From a virus: DNA of 25,951 nt. Location: positions 1 to 25,951 of the IMG/VR virus record IMGVR_UViG_3300025112_000159; one strand, 5' to 3'. This document shows, piece after piece, positions 14,940-22,077 of the stretch (the first letter of the stretch is position 1; each line of letters opens with the position of its first letter). The notes beneath the pieces are model-generated. The model did not search any database, was not told the origin of the DNA, and saw only the letters and a program-made list of their open reading frames with translations. Position numbers and translations under genes: made by a program.

Positions 14940-15728
14940 CTACAGCTTCCAGCCGATACCGATCTCCGTCGACTGCTTCAGCTGCCAGTCATCGCTACTT
15001 CGCTCATCGCGAAACGCGGCCAGCTCCGCCCTCAATACGATCAGCTTCGTAAGCTGGAAGCGCAGCGCCGTGTCTGTTCGTATCACCCAGGTGCGCCCGG
15101 AGGTCTTGAAGAACTTGACCTTGGAGTCCATCTGGGCCGTATCAGAGATCTTGTAGTCCAGCTCCGTTACGGATTCAAACCCGAAGTCCGTCGACATGCT
15201 GCTGCCGCCAGAGTAGTTGTTGAAGTCCCTGGTCAGCACATGCCTGAACGAGGCGCCAGCGCGTGTCTCCACCTCCGCAATGCCGAAGGTCAGACCCTTT
15301 CCAACGCCCGCGGCCTCGTTCAAATAAGCAGGATCCCACAGGTCTGATATCCTACGCTGTGGCGCATATCGGTGTCCTGCAGTGAGTTGTGTCCGCAGCC
15401 CGGCTGACACATACGGCTTGACCCAGCTGTCGGTGTTGATCAGGTAGGTTGTGGCCACCTTGAATAGATCGTCTGTCTTGCGCGGATCTCGAGACCCCTG
15501 TTGCGTCTGGCCGTAGTCGAGTCCATAGCGCCATGTCCATGTGTGGCCGGGGGTCTTCTCGATGCTGATGCCGGTGATGTCGAACTCCCATGAGAACGAG
15601 TCCTCTCCGCCCCTCGACCAGTCCTTCATTTTGACCTGACTGCCTGTCAGGTCCGTAGTGAGCTTGTGCGACCAGTCTGCCTGGGCCGCTACCGTCAGTG
15701 CAAGTATAAGCAGGACAACGCGCTTCAT
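14940..15728 (-). CDS. Outer-membrane beta-barrel-like protein, DUF3078 type
   Basis: 262 residues from the ATG at 15728, which overlaps the upstream stop (ATGA); an in-frame ATG five codons earlier is less likely. Residues 1-17 are a signal peptide (MKRVVLLILALTVAAQA, cleaved before DW). The body follows the DUF3078 pattern of Bacteroidota outer-membrane proteins: WSRGGED (37-43), WTWRYGLDYGQTQ, RKTDD (83-87), YVSAGLRTQLTAG (106-118) and ISDLWDPAYL (127-136). Alternating polar and aromatic strands run to the C-terminus (IGIGWKL). It is expected in the outer membrane of the infected cell. Function in the phage is unknown. Host-surface masking against superinfection and help with release are both possible. 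Confidence 0.76.
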   Translation of the reverse strand: MKRVVLLILALTVAAQADWSHKLTTDLTGSQVKMKDWSRGGEDSFSWEFDITGISIEKTPGHTWTWRYGLDYGQTQQGSRDPRKTDDLFKVATTYLINTDSWVKPYVSAGLRTQLTAGHRYAPQRRISDLWDPAYLNEAAGVGKGLTFGIAEVETRAGASFRHVLTRDFNNYSGGSSMSTDFGFESVTELDYKISDTAQMDSKVKFFKTSGRTWVIRTDTALRFQLTKLIVLRAELAAFRDERSSDDWQLKQSTEIGIGWKL

Positions 15729-16057
15729 CGTTTTCGCTCCCAAGCCATCGACGATCCCATGAGAGAGGACACGGAACTGTCGGCTTCAAATACGAATGTG
15801 TCACCATTTGCCGGAATGGTCAACCTCCAGAGCCTCCGGGTGTCCCCCGGATCGGCGCCTGTGGCCGTCGTGAGTAGTTCTCGTATGTCCAACGGAGAGA
15901 ACTTGATACCGTAGGGGATTTGGTCCAGCTGGTGTGCCATGAAGACCGGGTCTCTCCGCGATCTGTGCATGACGGTGGCCTTTTTGTAGCCCTCCCATCC
16001 GCGGAATCCCAACCCTACGAGGATCAGGGCCAGCACCGCGAGGGCTCCCCACTTCAT
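15725..16057 (-). CDS. Membrane-anchored protein, periplasmic domain, unknown
   Basis: 110 residues from an ATG that overlaps the upstream stop as ATGA. Residues 4-20 (GALAVLALILVGLGFRG) form a single N-terminal membrane segment or uncleaved signal. The rest (IPYGIKFSPLDIREL, then DTRRLWRLTIPANGDTFVF) looks like a small mixed alpha/beta domain. It would sit in the inner membrane with the domain outside. It is directly followed by, and coupled to, the DUF3078-like gene, so a joint envelope role is likely. I recognise no family. Confidence 0.82.
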   Translation of the reverse strand: MKWGALAVLALILVGLGFRGWEGYKKATVMHRSRRDPVFMAHQLDQIPYGIKFSPLDIRELLTTATGADPGDTRRLWRLTIPANGDTFVFEADSSVSSLMGSSMAWERKR

Positions 16058-17019
16058 GTGGCCCACTCCAGGCCCACCGCCTTGCGGTAGCCGTCGAGGC
16101 CCTCCTCCTCGATGAGACCTCTGGTCTGCTGATCGCCGACCATCCAGGCCACATCGCACAGATACTGCTCGTCCTGCTCCTCCTGCTCTTCCTCGCCCTT
16201 GGTCATCTCGCTGGACTCGTAGCCGTCGGAGATCTCCTGCTCCCGCAGGATCTCCGACCAGTCCCAGAACATGAGGGCGCCCACCGCCATGGCCAGGGCC
16301 CTGTGTGGGGTCCGGTATTGGCCGAAGCGCCAGGTCTCGCAGGAGGGGTGGATGATGAGCCGCTTCCGGGCGAATAGAGCGTCGACGGTCGAGAAGTCCC
16401 ACTCGTCGTTGCCGGCGTAGGGCGCCTCGATCGGGGAGCAGATCCTCTCGCGGGACTCGAAGAAGGGAAATCTTTTCCGTATCTGCCTGTCAGACATGGA
16501 ATCTTCTTCCGGGTAGTGGACGATCCCCCACTGCATCTTCTGGATCTCAGTCAGAAACTGGCCGTTTTTGAAGTCCAGATAGATCCGGTCCAGCTTGTAG
16601 ATGTCCTTCAGAGCGGATGTGGCCTCGAAGAGGTCTGGGTGCAGGGACAGCGAGGGGTTGTCCCCCAGCGTGACCCCCTCGTCCAGCAGGAAGAAGTCCC
16701 GCTCCTTGGGGTCGAAGGTGTCGTCGTAGCACTCTCCCACCACAGCGCAGTAGCCTGGCTGCAGGCCCTTTTTCGGGGTGATCGCCGCCCAGATCCGGGT
16801 GTAGAGGGAGTACGAGCCTCCCCGGACCATGGGGTCTACCTGTTCCCCCGGCTTGGGCAGGAACAATTTTCCGTTGGGCAGGACTCCAAACCGGGTATCG
16901 GGGTAGCGCTTGAGGGCTCTGGGGTTGCGGTCGATGACCTCCCAGAGCTCCGGGTCGTTACGCTTCCGCACCTGGGCGTAGGATATCCACTTCCCATCGG
17001 GCAGCTGGATGGCGTTCAA
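16054..17019 (-). CDS. Unknown 321-residue protein, possibly RNase H/terminase-nuclease-like fold
   Basis: Starts with TTG at 17019, overlapping the upstream TGA. The centre alternates strands and helices: YCAVVGECYDDTFDPKERDF (about 90-109), then ALKDIYKLDRIYLDFKNG, then HRALAMAVGALMFWDWSEI near residue 250. This order of an acidic strand, a second acidic strand (YLDF) and a late helix recalls the nuclease half of large terminases. However, the acidic triad is not clearly conserved, so this is only a suggestion. A Glu/Gln-rich stretch (EEEQEEQDEQ) follows. It lies three small genes downstream of the large terminase. Gene call is certain, function is not. Confidence 0.85.
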   Translation of the reverse strand: MNAIQLPDGKWISYAQVRKRNDPELWEVIDRNPRALKRYPDTRFGVLPNGKLFLPKPGEQVDPMVRGGSYSLYTRIWAAITPKKGLQPGYCAVVGECYDDTFDPKERDFFLLDEGVTLGDNPSLSLHPDLFEATSALKDIYKLDRIYLDFKNGQFLTEIQKMQWGIVHYPEEDSMSDRQIRKRFPFFESRERICSPIEAPYAGNDEWDFSTVDALFARKRLIIHPSCETWRFGQYRTPHRALAMAVGALMFWDWSEILREQEISDGYESSEMTKGEEEQEEQDEQYLCDVAWMVGDQQTRGLIEEEGLDGYRKAVGLEWAT

Positions 17020-17333
17020 TAGTCCGCCTCGATCTCAATGTTTCGGAGCATCTCGGCCTTGTCCTCTTCGCGCATGTCTGCCTCGAGCGCGGCCCGGCCC
17101 TTCTGGGTGATGTGATACTCCCGCACCGCGAACATCTGCTCTCCCTCAGTGACACAACGGATCATCCCCTTGGCAGTCAAGGCGTTGACTGTGGCGGAGG
17201 AGGTGCCTTTGTGCCGGCGCTTGGCCAGGAGATCTACGACGAAACCGCCGTCGTCGGCCTCGTAGAGCAGCTTAATCTGCTTCCGGCTCAGTTTGCCGGT
17301 TGCGCTGGGCTTGTAGATGTTTCGTCGTCCCAT
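17016..17333 (-). CDS. Winged-helix DNA-binding-like protein
   Basis: 105 residues. Residues about 15-80 read like a winged helix: KQIKLLYEADDGGFVVDLL, then KGTSSATVNALTAKGMI (recognition-helix pattern) and VREYHITQKGRAAL as the wing and closing helix, as in MarR-like or replication-initiation folds. The ATG at 17333 has GGAGGG upstream and lies 46 bases inside the preceding gene, a longer overlap than usual here. It may regulate the late genes or take part in packaging. No exact family. Confidence 0.72.
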   Translation of the reverse strand: MGRRNIYKPSATGKLSRKQIKLLYEADDGGFVVDLLAKRRHKGTSSATVNALTAKGMIRCVTEGEQMFAVREYHITQKGRAALEADMREEDKAEMLRNIEIEADY

Positions 17334-17494
17334 GTGCCCTCCAGAATCAACACGGTGCCGCTCTTGAACAGCTTGACCGGCACTACGTTCGTGAAATGCG
17401 GATCCTTGGCTACGTCCTTGAGGAACGCCTCGAGTTCTGGCGCCGTGAACTTGTCGATGCTCTGTACGCGGTACGTCCTCCGTAAGTCACTCAA
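17288..17494 (-). CDS. Small conserved-looking protein, unknown
   Basis: 68 residues. I chose the TTG at 17494 because it overlaps the upstream TGA (TTGA), the same coupling seen elsewhere here. The sequence has a helix (APELEAFLKDVAKD) and a strand pair (VVPVKLFKSGTVLILEG), and ends in a polar tail. A longer frame to 17842 is a shadow of the preceding genes. No family recognised. Confidence 0.68.
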   Translation of the reverse strand: MSDLRRTYRVQSIDKFTAPELEAFLKDVAKDPHFTNVVPVKLFKSGTVLILEGTWDDETSTSPAQPAN

Positions 17495-17778
17495 TGGTTC
17501 ACCTCTACGGCTTGGTGGGTGTTGCCGGCGGCGACGTTGAGCTTGGCGTCTCTCAGCGTCTGGCCCCGGTCGAGGAAGATGATGGCCGGCTCGTCGTTGA
17601 CGAAGGTGATGGCCAGGCGCGGATCGCCGGCGTCGTCGACCAGAATGAACTCCTGGGTCTCGACCGGCCCCCGAGGCACACTGCCCACAGGGAGGTCTCT
17701 GTCCTGAGCCAGGACCATACCGGCGAATACCGCGAGGCACACCACGGCTGCGGATACACAGATTCTGTAGAGCATCAT
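17491..17778 (-). CDS. Small exported protein with Sec signal peptide
   Basis: 95 residues. Residues 1-24 are a signal peptide (hydrophobic VSAAVVCLAVFAGMVLA, cleavage after A24 before QD). The mature 70 residues carry EFILVDDAGDPRLAITFVND and AIIFLDRGQTLRDAKL. This beta-strand pattern recalls repeats in secreted bacterial proteins (strand, D-x-G-x-P-R, strand). It has no membrane segment or cysteines after cleavage. The ATG overlaps the terminase stop (ATGA). It starts the envelope-directed block. Confidence 0.8.
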   Translation of the reverse strand: MMLYRICVSAAVVCLAVFAGMVLAQDRDLPVGSVPRGPVETQEFILVDDAGDPRLAITFVNDEPAIIFLDRGQTLRDAKLNVAAGNTHQAVEVNH

Positions 17779-19439
17779 ACCCTCTTCGACATGCGTCCCA
17801 CGTCGGAATGATCATCGTCGTCGTAGTGGCGATACTCGCCACTGGTCTTGTAGGTCATGGCCATGATGGCGATGCCCAGCGCGAAGACGTAGTCATCATG
17901 GGTGCCCGGCTTTGCCTCGGCGACCCGCGGACCTGGGACAGAGTGAAAGGACAACAACTCGAGGATCACATCGTCAGATGGACAGGAGATGTCCTCGTCG
18001 CGAATTGCCGCAGCGAGGGTTTCGACCAGCATGGGCCGGGTGACGTAGGAGGTACACCAGCCGATCCGGTCTCCCGGCATACGGATCTCGCGATCGATCG
18101 GCAGGCGGTGGTAGAAGTTGTGGTAGAGGTGCCGGGCCTGGTTCTGGACGGCGTCCCCGATCCCGTTCACCTCGATGGCCAGCAGGGCGTTGTTGTAGAG
18201 TCTCCCGACAGAGGCCAGCTGCGAGGAGTAGACGTCGGCGTCCATCCAGCCGTGGATGGTGGCTACGACGCGCACGGGGTAGACGCTGGCGTCGATTACG
18301 ACCGCTGCTGAGTAGTCCCCGTCTGGGGAGGAGCCGGCGCAATCGGCGCCGATCACGTAGTTGTGGGTTGGGTCTGGCATCTCCCAGAGGTTGACCATGT
18401 CCCCCGGCTGCATCTGTGTGACCACTTCGACCTGAGACATGGCCAGCGGGAACATGCCCACAGCCATGGGATCTGAGGTATGCTGCCGCCAGTTGCTCAA
18501 GATTTGGACGTTGAACCTGGGGGTGCCGGCGGAGATGAACGCTTCTTCAGGAGTAGACGGGTATTCCTGATGAAACAACAGGACGTCGCCGCCGCAGTTG
18601 TTGGCGATCGCCCATCTCCGCCATGCCATCTGGTCCATGTTGCACTTGAACTGCTCGACCAGATCCTGCTCTTCCCCCTCGTACATGTTGTAGCGCGAGT
18701 CCTTGCCGAACCCTTCCATGCTGATCCGCTTGGGGTCGAGGGAGTATTCTGGCATCGAGAACCACGAATAGAAGCAGGGCTCCCAGGCAGATTCCCCTCG
18801 TTCCGCGGCGTCCCACTGCTCGTTGAACCAGTCGCCGGCGCCCGCCGCCGTCGACTCCATGACCCCGAAAGTATTCTTCCGGCCCGGCAGCGCCTGGGCC
18901 AGAGAGAGGAAGGTGGTCGCTGGGTCGTCCCATTTGGCGACCTCAGACAGGTGGGCGCACTGCACGGTGAGAGAGGTGCCGGCGTATTTGCGCTTGGCGG
19001 TGTCGACTACGACCTGTGAGTTGGAGGGCATCTGGAACTTCAGGCCCTTGGAGTGCATGTGCCTGGTGGGCTTGTGGCCAATGTGGTGGTCGTAGAAGGT
19101 GGTGAACATCTCGTAAAGCCGGGTTGAGCTTTTCGGTGAATCAGCCAAAATCAGGGCGTCTTGGTTGTCGACATGGTTGATCCAGTCGTAGACCACAGAC
19201 TCTGTCCATGTGCTGCAGCCGATCTGCCGGGCCTTCAGGATGATCAGCCTGACCGGGATCTGGGCCCGCATCCCGTCATGGAAGCGGCGGTTCAGATCCT
19301 TCTGGACGGAGTTGTAGCGCAGCGGGACCACGACCCCGTTCTTGTCCTTGATCTTCAGCGTCTTCTCGCACCACGCCTGGGAGTGATGCGGCGACAGGTG
19401 CCTACCGGCGGCGCTGAGGTTGGGGAGGGCGAGTGTCAA
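17775..19439 (-). CDS. terL: Terminase large subunit (ATPase-nuclease)
   Basis: 554 residues from a TTG that overlaps the methyltransferase stop. ATPase half: Walker A-like KARQIGCST (69-77), Walker B-like VQCAHLSE (159-166), and coupling motif ESTA (195-198). Nuclease half, RNase H-like: VIGADCAG with D366, AIEVNG with E423, and GTHDDYVFAL with D515/D516. All key residues are present, so it should be an active packaging motor that cuts concatemers and drives DNA into the portal. The order methyltransferase, TerL, then accessory genes before the portal is unusual; TerL and portal are often adjacent. Confidence 0.95.
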   Translation of the reverse strand: MTLALPNLSAAGRHLSPHHSQAWCEKTLKIKDKNGVVVPLRYNSVQKDLNRRFHDGMRAQIPVRLIILKARQIGCSTWTESVVYDWINHVDNQDALILADSPKSSTRLYEMFTTFYDHHIGHKPTRHMHSKGLKFQMPSNSQVVVDTAKRKYAGTSLTVQCAHLSEVAKWDDPATTFLSLAQALPGRKNTFGVMESTAAGAGDWFNEQWDAAERGESAWEPCFYSWFSMPEYSLDPKRISMEGFGKDSRYNMYEGEEQDLVEQFKCNMDQMAWRRWAIANNCGGDVLLFHQEYPSTPEEAFISAGTPRFNVQILSNWRQHTSDPMAVGMFPLAMSQVEVVTQMQPGDMVNLWEMPDPTHNYVIGADCAGSSPDGDYSAAVVIDASVYPVRVVATIHGWMDADVYSSQLASVGRLYNNALLAIEVNGIGDAVQNQARHLYHNFYHRLPIDREIRMPGDRIGWCTSYVTRPMLVETLAAAIRDEDISCPSDDVILELLSFHSVPGPRVAEAKPGTHDDYVFALGIAIMAMTYKTSGEYRHYDDDDHSDVGRMSKRV

Positions 19440-20107
19440 TTCTGCACAGCCTTCTTTTCCCCTCTGTCCTTCTTTTCCCCTCTGTCCTTCAATTTCGCCT
19501 CCCGCTTGAACCGTTCACTCGACAGCTCGATGTCCATCGCCTTCAGCCTCATCCTCGCATTTTTCACTGTCTGCTCGTTGATTTCGATCCCGATCGCATG
19601 GAAGCCCATCTCGTGGGCGGTACACACGCTGCTTGCCGTTCCGCAGTATGGATCGAGAAACGTCTTCCCTTCGCTGGGCAGAGAGGCGCCGAGGCATTCT
19701 TGGATAACCTCCGTGGGTACGGGTAGGTAGGTGGCGTCTGATTCGATCAGTCCGCCGGCGAGCCAGTTGGGCATCCAGTAGTCAGACTTCCAGTAGTGCT
19801 CCTGGCCCCGCTTCTTGAACAGCCAGATATCGTGCATCACCTCGAGTGGACCCCTGGCGATGTAGGCCTTGTCGACGTCGGATTCGGTCATACACCAGCT
19901 GCAGTGGGTGATCAGATCCCAGCCGGCGAAGGCGAACGCCTCCGGGTGCATCACCCAGAGCAGGGCGTCGTCCTTGGCCACCTTGTAGAGCTTCTGGGTG
20001 ACAGCATACAGGTCGTCGGTGTCTATCTCATACGGCGGCGAGGTCCAGCAAACGTCGAAGACCGGCAGCTTCACATGCGAGGCGCCCCCCCAGATTATCT
20101 CACTCAT
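19436..20107 (-). CDS. DNA methyltransferase, beta class (N6-adenine or N4-cytosine)
   Basis: 223 residues. Catalytic motif IV is TSPPY (22-26), and SAM-binding motif I comes later as FLDPYCGTAS (150-159), followed by GFHAIGIEIN. The order catalytic then SAM motif is that of beta-class enzymes. SPPY suits N4-cytosine or N6-adenine transfer. Between the motifs there are only about 120 residues, so a separate target-recognition domain is small or missing. The C-terminus is a Lys/Arg-rich tail containing KDRGEK twice. ATGA-coupled to the upstream gene and overlapping terL. A role in protecting phage DNA or marking it for packaging is inference. Confidence 0.9.
   Translation of the reverse strand: MSEIIWGGASHVKLPVFDVCWTSPPYEIDTDDLYAVTQKLYKVAKDDALLWVMHPEAFAFAGWDLITHCSWCMTESDVDKAYIARGPLEVMHDIWLFKKRGQEHYWKSDYWMPNWLAGGLIESDATYLPVPTEVIQECLGASLPSEGKTFLDPYCGTASSVCTAHEMGFHAIGIEINEQTVKNARMRLKAMDIELSSERFKREAKLKDRGEKKDRGEKKAVQN
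19451..19490 (-). repeat. 18-bp tandem repeat at the methyltransferase C-terminus
   Basis: cttcttttcccctctgtc occurs twice in direct succession plus four bases of a third copy. The unit is six codons (KDRGEK), so copy-number changes keep the frame. Confidence 0.93.
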
Positions 20108-20739
20108 CCGAAGTTCGACTCCTCGACGTCTTCGTCAGACACATTGCCACCGTCGCCCAGGTGTTGCACGGGGGCAAGCTGGATGCCCTCCTCCTTGAGC
20201 TTGTCGTTGATCCAACGCAAGGTGGACCCCGGAGGGATCCCAGAGGGGTAGTTTTCCTTGTTCTCCTCGAGAAGCTCCCGTGCGATCAGCCGGGCCCGCA
20301 TCTTGTCGGAGGAGTTGTTCACGGCATATTCCACAAACTGCAGCACCGTGGGGCCTGTGAACGCGCCGATCGGCGCCTCTTCGCCTGGGCCGGGCGGGGC
20401 CGCGGTGATGACGCGCTGCTTCTTCTGCTCCGTCTCGTAGGAGGTGATGTCGGGCGGGTTCTTGATGTCGTCCAAGACGTCGAGCGCCGGGGGCGCCTGG
20501 TCTCGGCCTACCACAAAGCGTGTCTCGTAGGAGCCCAGGCGCCGTTCCAGCTCCGCTTCCCAGTACACATCTCGAGCTGCGGATCCTCTCTGCCACCCGG
20601 ACCAGAAGATAAACGCCGCCGCGTCTGGGAGGTCGTCGGGGCACTGCTCGAGCACTTCAGGGGGTAGGAGGCTCTTCCCCAGAGGGATCGTGCCGTTGTG
20701 GTTCTGGGTTGGAGTCGGGGGGGCCTTCTTGGTGGTCAT
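20104..20739 (-). CDS. Unknown 211-residue protein upstream of the methyltransferase
   Basis: The ATG at 20739 has GAGGAAG upstream and lies 83 bases inside the preceding gene. The N-terminus is Pro/Thr-rich. Next comes DAAAFIFWSGWQRGSAARDVYWEAELERRL, a possible helix pair. The C-terminal part (FVEYAVNNSSDKMRARLIARELLEENKENYPSGIP, then TLRWINDKLKEEG) looks like a helix-turn-helix or helical bundle and ends acidic (SDEDVEESNFG). Position just before the methyltransferase and TerL would also suit a second small-terminase-like or DNA-binding factor. Not recognised. Confidence 0.78.
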   Translation of the reverse strand: MTTKKAPPTPTQNHNGTIPLGKSLLPPEVLEQCPDDLPDAAAFIFWSGWQRGSAARDVYWEAELERRLGSYETRFVVGRDQAPPALDVLDDIKNPPDITSYETEQKKQRVITAAPPGPGEEAPIGAFTGPTVLQFVEYAVNNSSDKMRARLIARELLEENKENYPSGIPPGSTLRWINDKLKEEGIQLAPVQHLGDGGNVSDEDVEESNFG

Positions 20740-20971
20740 GGTCTTCCTCTATTCCGTCAGCGATGTTGCGGAGCATTTGGACCAAAAACCTGCTGTGTGG
20801 CAGGCGGTCGTCCAGTCCGTTGAGCAAATACCCGTAGATGTCAGTGTAGTGCAGCCCGTCCTCCTTCGAGGCCGGGGCATGTATCAGGATCCACGCGGGT
20901 TCGGTCTTTAGCGTAGCCGTAGCTTTGGCTACAGCGATGTCCCTGCTGGGGATGTCTTGTGATTTAGCCAA
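20657..20971 (-). CDS. Small acidic/polar protein, unknown
   Basis: 104 residues from a TTG at 20971, eight bases before the stop of the preceding membrane peptide. A folded-looking stretch, EPAWILIHAPASKEDGLHYTDIYGYLLNG then RFLVQMLRNIADGI, is followed by a His/Asp/Glu/Pro tail. The C-terminal 27 codons overlap the next gene in another frame. Not recognised. Confidence 0.65.
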   Translation of the reverse strand: MAKSQDIPSRDIAVAKATATLKTEPAWILIHAPASKEDGLHYTDIYGYLLNGLDDRLPHSRFLVQMLRNIADGIEEDHDHQEGPPDSNPEPQRHDPSGEEPPTP

Positions 20972-21068
20972 AGATCACCCAGGCTATAAGGCCCCAAAAC
21001 GCCAGACAGAAGGCCCCTGCCAGAGTGAGGATCAGTGTGCCTCCCCAAAACCGCGTCCGCCGGCTCAT
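20964..21068 (-). CDS. 34-residue single-pass membrane peptide after the endolysin
   Basis: Starts ATGA-coupled to the endolysin stop (21065-21068). The N-terminus is basic (SRRTR), then about 26 hydrophobic residues (TLILTLAGAFCLAFWGLIAW...). This is the size and shape of a holin-like or regulatory lysis peptide. Too short for family assignment. Confidence 0.68.
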   Translation of the reverse strand: MSRRTRFWGGTLILTLAGAFCLAFWGLIAWVIFG

Positions 21069-21580
21069 TTGAGGGCTTCAGCCTCCTTTGAGCCCCAGGT
21101 AACCAGCTCGCCTGGGCGCAGATCGAGGTGGATGGAGGGGGTGATTTCCTTGCTGTAGTCGCCCTTGTAGACTCCTACACCGGTGAAGCCGATCTCGATG
21201 GCTCTCTCTGCCACCTGAATGTGGGCCATGAACCACCGCTCGTAGAGCTTGGCCTTGTTGCCGCGGACGCGGGTAACTCGAGGCGAATCGATCTTGACCA
21301 CCGAGTCTGTGGCGAAGTCGTCGTTCTGGTCGTGGGGGACTCGCCGCAGGATGTGCTGAGACTTGGGTGCCCCGCCAACCTTGCGGTTGTAGGCCGGGCA
21401 CCTGAACCCAGAGGTGTCGGTGATGCTGGCGTCCCACCAGTCCCGCAGGGCCTGCTTGAGCTCGATGTGGTGCCGAAACCGTTCGGTGGCCGGGCGGGCG
21501 GACCCGCAACAGGGACACACCAGTCTGGTGCCGTCACCGAGCCAGTCGAAGTTATGGGATTGGGGTATGATCAGCGCCAC
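21065..21580 (-). CDS. Endolysin, peptidase M15-type (L-Ala-D-Glu / D-Ala-D-Ala peptidase)
   Basis: 171 residues from a GTG at 21580, preceded by AGGAGG at good spacing; the frame stays open upstream to 21643 (see findings). Zinc-site pattern of the M15_3 group: SGFRCPAYNRKVGG (57-70), SQH76, a later Asp (D92 is the likely ligand), and IHLDLRP with H151 and D153. The segment between H76 and the Asp is longer than in most relatives. N-terminal CPCC (22-25) may bind metal. It should cut peptide cross-links of peptidoglycan at lysis. Flanking membrane peptides make this the lysis cassette. Confidence 0.85.
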   Translation of the reverse strand: MALIIPQSHNFDWLGDGTRLVCPCCGSARPATERFRHHIELKQALRDWWDASITDTSGFRCPAYNRKVGGAPKSQHILRRVPHDQNDDFATDSVVKIDSPRVTRVRGNKAKLYERWFMAHIQVAERAIEIGFTGVGVYKGDYSKEITPSIHLDLRPGELVTWGSKEAEALK

Positions 21581-21669
21581 GATCTCTTCCTCCTGCGATG
21601 AGTGATCCCCCCCCATATAACCAAAGCCCACACCGCGCAACAACCGATGAGTACTGCGGCTTTGATCAT
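21571..21669 (-). CDS. 32-residue membrane peptide overlapping the endolysin start
   Basis: Starts ATGA-coupled at 21669 and ends 10 bases inside the endolysin gene. MIKAAVLIGCCAVWALVIWGG is a single membrane segment and the tail is strongly basic (HRRRKRSWR). Its codons include a run of eight G residues (plus-strand C at 21607-21614). It could be a holin-like or signal-anchor peptide. The endolysin ribosome site lies inside this gene. Confidence 0.65.
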   Translation of the reverse strand: MIKAAVLIGCCAVWALVIWGGITHRRRKRSWR

Positions 21670-21752
21670 AAGGGGGAATCCACGGGGGAGAGCATCGTCG
21701 GGGACTCGATGCCCCTAAAGTGCTCTCTCAGTAGGTGATCCGTCAAGGTCAT
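21666..21752 (-). CDS. 28-residue coupled mini-ORF, unknown
   Basis: ATG overlaps the stop of the 64-residue gene (ATGA), and its own stop overlaps the next ATG (TTATGA). The peptide (start MTLTDHLLREHF) is soluble-looking. Exact coupling on both sides is the only support. It may be a real peptide or a ribosome relay. Confidence 0.5.
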   Translation of the reverse strand: MTLTDHLLREHFRGIESPTMLSPVDSPL

Positions 21753-21943
21753 TTGTCCAACCTCCTTACCAGTTTCACGTTCAACCATGATGTGGCCACC
21801 GCCAGGGCGCCACCCATGGAATAGGCAGCAGCCCGCAGCCACCACGGGTCATCGATCAGCTGCTCGAGCTGCAGCACGGCCTCCAGCTTGAGCAATCCGA
21901 TCACCTGGGCCAGCGTCATCGACGCGACCATGGCTCGCTTCAT
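21749..21943 (-). CDS. 64-residue membrane protein, holin candidate
   Basis: The ATG at 21943 is ATGA-coupled to the preceding gene; a longer frame to 22015 is not needed. An amphipathic N-terminal half (LLKLEAVLQLEQLIDDPWW) leads to one likely membrane segment (AAAYSMGGALAVATSWL) and a basic end (KLVRRLDK). Size, charge layout and place before the endolysin fit a small holin, but no family match can be shown. Confidence 0.65.
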   Translation of the reverse strand: MKRAMVASMTLAQVIGLLKLEAVLQLEQLIDDPWWLRAAAYSMGGALAVATSWLNVKLVRRLDK

Positions 21944-22077
21944 CTGCCGTCGCGTATGCTGCTGGTGTCGCGACCGGTCGCCTCGATCACCCAGACCACT
22001 ACCGCCAGGACACACATCAGCGCCACGGCCACTGCGACCAGAGGGAGCAGGAAGGCAATGCCGAGTACCTCTCTCAT
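21940..22077 (-). CDS. 45-residue single-pass membrane peptide
   Basis: ATGA-coupled on both sides. Residues 4-31 are strongly hydrophobic (VLGIAFLLPLVAVAVALM...), followed by a charged C-terminus (GRDTSSIRDGR). Holin, antiholin or spanin-like function is possible from its place in the lysis region. Starting at the upstream in-frame ATG at 22149 would add residues overlapping a real gene. Confidence 0.68.
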   Translation of the reverse strand: MREVLGIAFLLPLVAVAVALMCVLAVVVWVIEATGRDTSSIRDGR

